From: Aptenodytes patagonicus
Taxonomy: Eukaryota; Chordata; Aves; Sphenisciformes; Spheniscidae
Direction of reading: 5' to 3'
NCBI RefSeq assembly: GCF_965638725.1
Contig: NC_134973.1
Coordinates: forward strand, 6,010,491 to 6,074,490
Length of the DNA: 64,000 nucleotides
Shown here: in pieces, positions 59,442 through 64,000 of the stretch
How the letters are laid out: each line of letters begins with the position of its first letter
How positions within the stretch are numbered: position 1 is the stretch's first letter
The notes under the pieces: generated by a model
Databases searched by the model: none
The model's input: only the letters and a program-made list of their open reading frames with translations
Told to the model about the DNA's origin: nothing
Program-made: the position numbers and the translations under genes

Positions 59442-60300
59442 CTCCGCCTGCGCGCCGCGCCGCGCCGTGCCGCCCGCTATAAGTGCGGCGCCGGGTCACG
59501 GGGGCGGGGCCTGGACGGGCCGCGCCCCCTCTGTCCTCCCGACGGCCAATCGCACAGCGCTTCGGCAAGCTGGCCCGCCCATCCATCCCGGCGCGGCCAA
59601 TCAGGAGGAAGGGCCGACAGGGCTCCCTTGTCCTCCCTCCTGTGCCCTGCGGGGAGAGCCGGTTCGGGCCGGTCCCGCCGCAGCCACGCCCACCAGCCGG
59701 GAGGGCAGCCAATGGGGAGGCGCGGCGGGGAGAGGCGGACGGCGGGCGGCGGGGGACAAGCGGCTGCAGCGCCCGGTGGCGGCGCGCGGGGCCGGGGCCG
59801 CTCCGGCACACGGGGGGGAAGGGGAACGGCGGGCGGCACCCGGGGGGGTCCCGGCCGTGTTTGGCACCAAAGCGGCAGCGGGAGGGAGGTCGCCGTCTCG
59901 GGGAAAGGCTGCTCCGCTGCCGCCGCACGGCTCCGTGCTGCTGGCGGGGGGACGTGGCTGCGTGTGCCGGGGGCACGGGCCGGCGGTCGGGGCAACGGGG
60001 AGCTCAAAGGCAGCCGCACGCGGCGGGGAGCAGGCAGAGGTGCCGTCCCAGGAACGTGGGGGCTCGCTGCGGTGAGGAGGGGCGGTTAAAAATACGTTTG
60101 CAGGAGTTTCCCGCCCTGCCGAGCCGAGGAGCACGCGTGGCGCGGAGGCAGCGCCCCGGAGCGCCGCGGCGGGGACCCGCCGGGAGGCACGGCCAGGCAC
60201 GGGACCCACGCGGGGCTGCCGGGGGGCTGCACCCCCCACACACACCTTCCCCTGGCCATGCGGCCCTTCGGGGCGCATCGTGGGCAGGGGCACGGGGGGG
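58640..60300 (-). promoter_or_regulatory. BSG: BSG CpG-island promoter with three inverted CCAAT boxes
   Basis: CpG-dense. CCAAT at 59546-59550, 59597-59601 and 59709-59713, which read ATTGG for BSG, and a GC box near 59500 (GGGGGCGGGGCC). NF-Y and Sp1 type architecture; no TATA box is needed. Confidence 0.7.
59360..59441 (-). CDS. BSG: BSG exon 1 (signal peptide)
   Basis: 27 codons plus one base, ending at a GTACGG donor. Confidence 0.92.
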
Positions 60301-62693
60301 TCCCCAGGCAGGGCCTGGAGCTGCCTCGCCACCGCCATGGCTGTGCCGGAGGTGCCGGCACTCGGGGTGAACCGGGGCCCCCCGCGCGGGGGCTGCGTCC
60401 CCACAGCAGGACACGTGGGAAGGGAACCGGGCGGCGCTTCCTCGGCACGGGGAGCGAGGCAGAGACAATGGCCCCTGCAAACAACAGCGGGGCCCGTGCC
60501 AAGACAAACCGGCAGCCCTGCACACCGGGGACCTGACCGGCTGCACGGGGCCCTGTCCCACAGCCACCTCCGGCCTTTGGCGAGGGCCCCAGAGCCCCTG
60601 GTTGGGGGTACCCCGAGGCACAGCGAAAGCGCCTGGCCCCGGGATCTCAGCCCAGGCGGTACTTTCTGTGGGGCTGGGGGAGTGCTGGGCCTCGAGTCCC
60701 CGGCATCAGCCCAGCTGGAGCCGCCTGATAACCCCGAGGGGCTGGGGCGGGCGATAACCAAGCACGGGCAGGCGCTTTGGCCCCGAGGCAGCCAGGACAA
60801 AGGGGCCTCTGTGGGGCAGCGGCTCCGTTCCCAGCTCTTCCCCATCCTGGCAGCCGACTTTGAACTAACCCAGCCCTGGGAGCGAGGTGGAGTGCAGCCG
60901 TGGGGGCCGGGGACGCTGGGCAGGGGGGGCAGGAAGAGCCAAAACAATGGGGCCGGCGGCACCAGTCCCCGCCACGCTCTCTGCGGGGATCTGCCGGCTC
61001 TTGTAAGCTCCTGAATCCTCCTGGAGCGTTTCTTCCCCTAAGTGCTGCATCTGCCCTGGCACGTCCTGCCCGACCACCCCCTCCCATCCGCCAGCCGCCG
61101 CACTCCCCCTCCATGCTCCCCCGTGCGCTAGAGGGATTTGGCAGATGCAGCTCCTGCAGTGCAGAAACGGGGCAGAAACTGGGCAGAGCATGGCAGCCTG
61201 CAGCATTCTCCACCCAAGGAGCCAGCCCTGCTCCGGGCAGCCTCCGGCATGTCATGTCTCACAGCCGGCACTGCCAAGAGCTGTCAGCCGTCCAGGCTGG
61301 GGGAGAGGGGCTGCACCGGGCCCCAGTACCTTCCTGCTAGTGGGACAGTGAGCAGCAGGGAAGCCGCCCCTCTCTGAGCTGCCTGGTGGAGGCTGGGGTG
61401 CTCCCAGACACCCCAGGACCCAACAGGCCAGTGGCAGCTCACAGTGCCACTGTGAACACCACCCCGTCACCTGCAGCAGCATCCAGAGTGCAGCAGGTAA
61501 CTGGCTGCAAGGAGCTGGCAAAGGCAGGAGGAACACGGGCACGGCCATTCAGTGGACACGTCCATGGCTGGGGACCAGTCAGGGTGCAGGAAGCTGTAAG
61601 GGGGTGCATGGAGCAGCCCCCCAGGAAAAGCAGGTGGGGGGCTGGCTTTGAACCAGCAGCTGGGGCTGCCGCTGCTCCGTGCCGGCCAGGTGACCTTGGA
61701 AGCCATTTGCCAGGCCCAAGTAAAGTGACAATAATCCTGTTCACCTTTTAGCCTCATCTCCTAAGGCAACAAAGCACATGCATTTGCCACATGCAGTCGC
61801 AGGTGTCACTCAAACCCTGATCCCATTTGCACAACTCGGCACGGGGGCGGGGGGAGTTTTGCTCATTACCCCTCTGACAAGCTTTGCCCAGGGGGGTGGG
61901 AGCAGGGGCACGAGCCCCACCAGGGTCACGGAGAGCCCTAGGCAGGTAGTTTGCCAGGGGCACCTCCCTGCCATGGCCCCGAGGAGCTGGCGGCAGAGCT
62001 GACCCCCCCAGCCCAGGCAGGCAAGGCACCGGCGATGCCCCTCGGCTGCGTGGCTGGAGCAGGGCAGCTGCGAGCTCACACGTCTCAGCTGGCCCTGGCC
62101 TGTGGGCTCAGGGCACACCCAGCTGCACCCAGATCAGAGCAGCCACGAGGGCCCCAGGCACCCGTCAGCCGCTGCTCTGCACAGCCGGCTGCTGCCCGGG
62201 CAGGTCTGCTGCCTGCAGAGGTGCCTGTGCAGCACAGCTGGTCTCTGAGGAACTCAGCACCTGGAGAGGAGCAAGAGGGAAAAACACCTTCCTACTGCAG
62301 TGCCGGAGGGTTTTGAGGGCTTGACAGAGCCCACCCTTCTGCCCAGGCAGAGACTGAGCATTGGCCACGGCGCCCGGGCAGAGGCAGCGAATGCTGCGCC
62401 CTCCTCTCCCCAGGAAGGGCAGAGATGCTCTCCAGGCCAAAGGCAACCATGCCCAGACATTCCTGCCCGCTCTGCGAGGTTGGGGAGAGAGTAAAGACAG
62501 TTGCTGCAAGTCTCAAAGGCCACCCTGCAGCCCCCACCCGCAGCCCTGGGAGAGCAGCTAGCCCACCCACCCCTCCCTGCCAGGGCTGCAGGGCAGGAGC
62601 AGGCCCATGGCTGACACGGAAACCCCCGCAGCCTGGGCACAGACTGGTGCAGAGCCTCACCCACGCACCACACAGCCATTCCCTTGAAGTACT
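60301..62693. other. Intergenic, BSG to CDC34
   Basis: No gene recognised. GZMM occupies this place in mammals, but no serine-protease motif (TAAHC, GDSGGP) is present in any frame. A MIR-like relic lies at 61641-61760. Confidence 0.65.
61641..61760 (+). repeat. MIR-like CORE-SINE relic
   Basis: Plus-strand TGGCTTTGAACC resembles the tRNA B-box region of MIR (TGGGTTCGAATCC). It is followed by an exact GTGACCTTGG core word and GTAAAGTGACAATAAT, resembling GTAAAATGGGGATAAT. Order and orientation are right; internal gaps indicate great age. Confidence 0.45.
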
Positions 62694-62699
62694 TTATTA
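62694..62699 (-). terminator. CDC34: CDC34 polyadenylation signal AATAAA
   Basis: Minus-strand AATAAA about 730 bp after the stop. 62700-63426 is read as the 3'UTR. Confidence 0.8.
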
Positions 62700-63426
62700 A
62701 ATAGTTTCCAAAAAAACAGAAGCAGAAAGACTCAGAACTACCCCACATCCCTCCCAGCTAGTTAAAAACTACAAACAGCCCATCCCCACGCGCTGCAGTG
62801 CCAGGCGGCTGCCAGCCACCTCCTGCCCGATGTCCCAGCCCTTCCCGACCCATTTGCTGCAAACACGGCTCCGGCATCATGGGAAGGGGCAGCAGGAGGG
62901 TCCCACCGGGGACAGCCCTTTGGGGGCAGAGGGCAGCAGCACTTGCCCTACAGCCCTTCCTACTCGGACACCTCAAAGGCTGTAGAAAGCTATGCAACGC
63001 TCACACGCTTCCCACCCAAAGCGACCACTCACCGGCTCCACAGCCTCCCCAAACCGTTCCTCCCACATGGGGCTGAAGAAGAGTTGAACATGCCCAAACG
63101 ATGGGCAGCCAACACCAGGTTTTGCCATCACTCCTCATCCAGCCAGAGCCACCAGCTCCCCGGTTTCTGTGGATTTGTGAACGCCCCAATGCGACTTCCC
63201 CTTCCCCACCCGTCCCCCACCCAGGAAGTTTATAAAATAGGGTTTGTTTTTGTTTTTTGCTTTTTCTACAAAGACAGTGGTGGGATTTCCTTTGCAACAG
63301 CAGAACAGTCTCCCTGCGAGGTAGAGAGTTAATTTCAGGGCTGACAGATCCTAAATTCAAACCAGTTTGTCCTAGTTGAGGTAAAATTCAGTAGTTTATA
63401 GTAAGTTTTGCAATGCCAGAGGGCCA

Positions 63427-63637
63427 TCAAGATTCCTCATTGCCAGAGTCATCCTCATCACCGTAACAGCTGTCTGCTTCCTCCTCCATCTCATCATCCT
63501 CATAATAGTCATCATAGAAGAGGTCTGAGCCCTCATCTGGGGCTGGAGTCTTGGTCTTCACACAGTACTCTGCCAGCGTGGTGGGGACCTTCACGCCATC
63601 CCGCTCAGCGTCCACCTTCGTGCCCAAGACTTGCTTC
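63427..63637 (-). CDS. CDC34: CDC34 ubiquitin-conjugating enzyme E2 R1, last exon (partial gene)
   Basis: C-terminal part of the E2 that works with SCF/cullin-RING ligases to build Lys48 ubiquitin chains, for example on CDK inhibitors. Visible: KQVLGTKVDAERDGVKVPTT, LAEYCVKTKTPAPDEGSDLF, then the acidic YDDYYEDDEMEEEADSCYGD tail ending DDSGNEES. This tail docks on the basic canyon of cullin. Seventy codons including the stop, after a CTCCAG acceptor, phase 2 from the preceding exon. The catalytic Cys lies in exons beyond the window. UBE2R2 is the close paralogue, but synteny with BSG supports CDC34. Confidence 0.96.
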
Positions 63638-64000
63638 CTGGAGGGCGAGAACTGGGGGGTGAGGACAGAGCTTTGCACAGCGCACTCTCGTTGCCACGTG
63701 CGGCTCACCCCACAGGGGCACCCGGCGAGACAGCCCTTCCCCTCTCACGGGTCGCTCACCCACAAGACTGGTGAAAGGGCAGGGGAGGGAGAGAACAGCG
63801 GAGCAAACGTGGCTGCACTGTGACATGCCCACTGCTCCGAGGGCCCCCCCTTGCCACGCCAGGGCTGGCCAGTCTGCAACTCGGGAGCTTCACATGCCGG
63901 TCCCATGAGACAGCCCTGACAGCAAGGCCGTGCTGGCACCATGTCTGCTGTGAACCCAGATCCTCAGCTCTGGAGCTGAAAAGGGACAGGGCTTAGGCTG
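63638..64000 (-). other. CDC34: CDC34 intron running off the window
   Basis: No further CDC34 exon is recognisable before the window end. Confidence 0.75.

Noticed and set aside
58702-60962. 424- and 453-aa minus-strand frames upstream of and over BSG exon 1
   Set aside because: Stop-poor CpG-island DNA with biased composition. BSG exon 1 lies in another frame.
60301-62693. A hidden GZMM gene
   Set aside because: No histidine-, aspartate- or serine-site protease motif in any frame.

Overview
The window is vertebrate nuclear DNA with split genes, canonical GT/AG introns and GC-rich CpG-island promoters. It holds four complete protein genes and the last exon of a fifth. In order they are FGF22 (minus), POLRMT (plus), HCN2 (minus), BSG (minus) and the 3' end of CDC34 (minus). 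This is the human 19p13.3 order CDC34-(GZMM)-BSG-HCN2-POLRMT-FGF22 read from the other end. Short introns, very high GC, almost no recognisable interspersed repeats, and a basigin tail and Ig domains that match what I remember of chicken HT7/basigin point to a sauropsid, most likely a bird, on a GC-rich microchromosome-type segment. The species call is inference.

Layout. 1-1883: non-coding, FGF22 downstream side. 1884-6425: FGF22, three coding exons, 186 aa. 6426-7109: a 684-bp head-to-head CpG-island promoter shared by FGF22 and POLRMT. 7110-25323: POLRMT, 21 coding exons, 1253 aa, polyadenylation signal at 26018. 26024-26766: short tail-to-tail gap. 26767-42109: HCN2, eight coding exons, 915 aa, with a 6.6-kb first intron that holds AT-rich candidate enhancers. 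42110-44741: intergenic. 44742-59441: BSG, eight coding exons, 386 aa, including the retina-type extra Ig exon. 59442-62693: BSG upstream CpG island and intergenic DNA where mammals have GZMM; no granzyme is seen. 62694-63637: CDC34 3'UTR and last coding exon; the remainder of CDC34 lies beyond the window.

The genes are not a functional operon. They are a conserved syntenic block: a synaptic growth factor, the mitochondrial RNA polymerase, a pacemaker channel, a monocarboxylate-transporter chaperone and a ubiquitin-conjugating enzyme. Every splice join was checked by hand for reading phase, and all four complete genes close in frame without a break. The more unusual items are a (GGGGCC)7 repeat coding Gly-Pro in FGF22, a Lys/Ala/Pro minisatellite inside POLRMT, the compact bidirectional promoter, a G-quadruplex-prone tract in the HCN2 3'UTR, an RFX X-box and several AT-rich motif clusters in introns, and a MIR-like SINE relic between BSG and CDC34. 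No previously undescribed biological system is evident.
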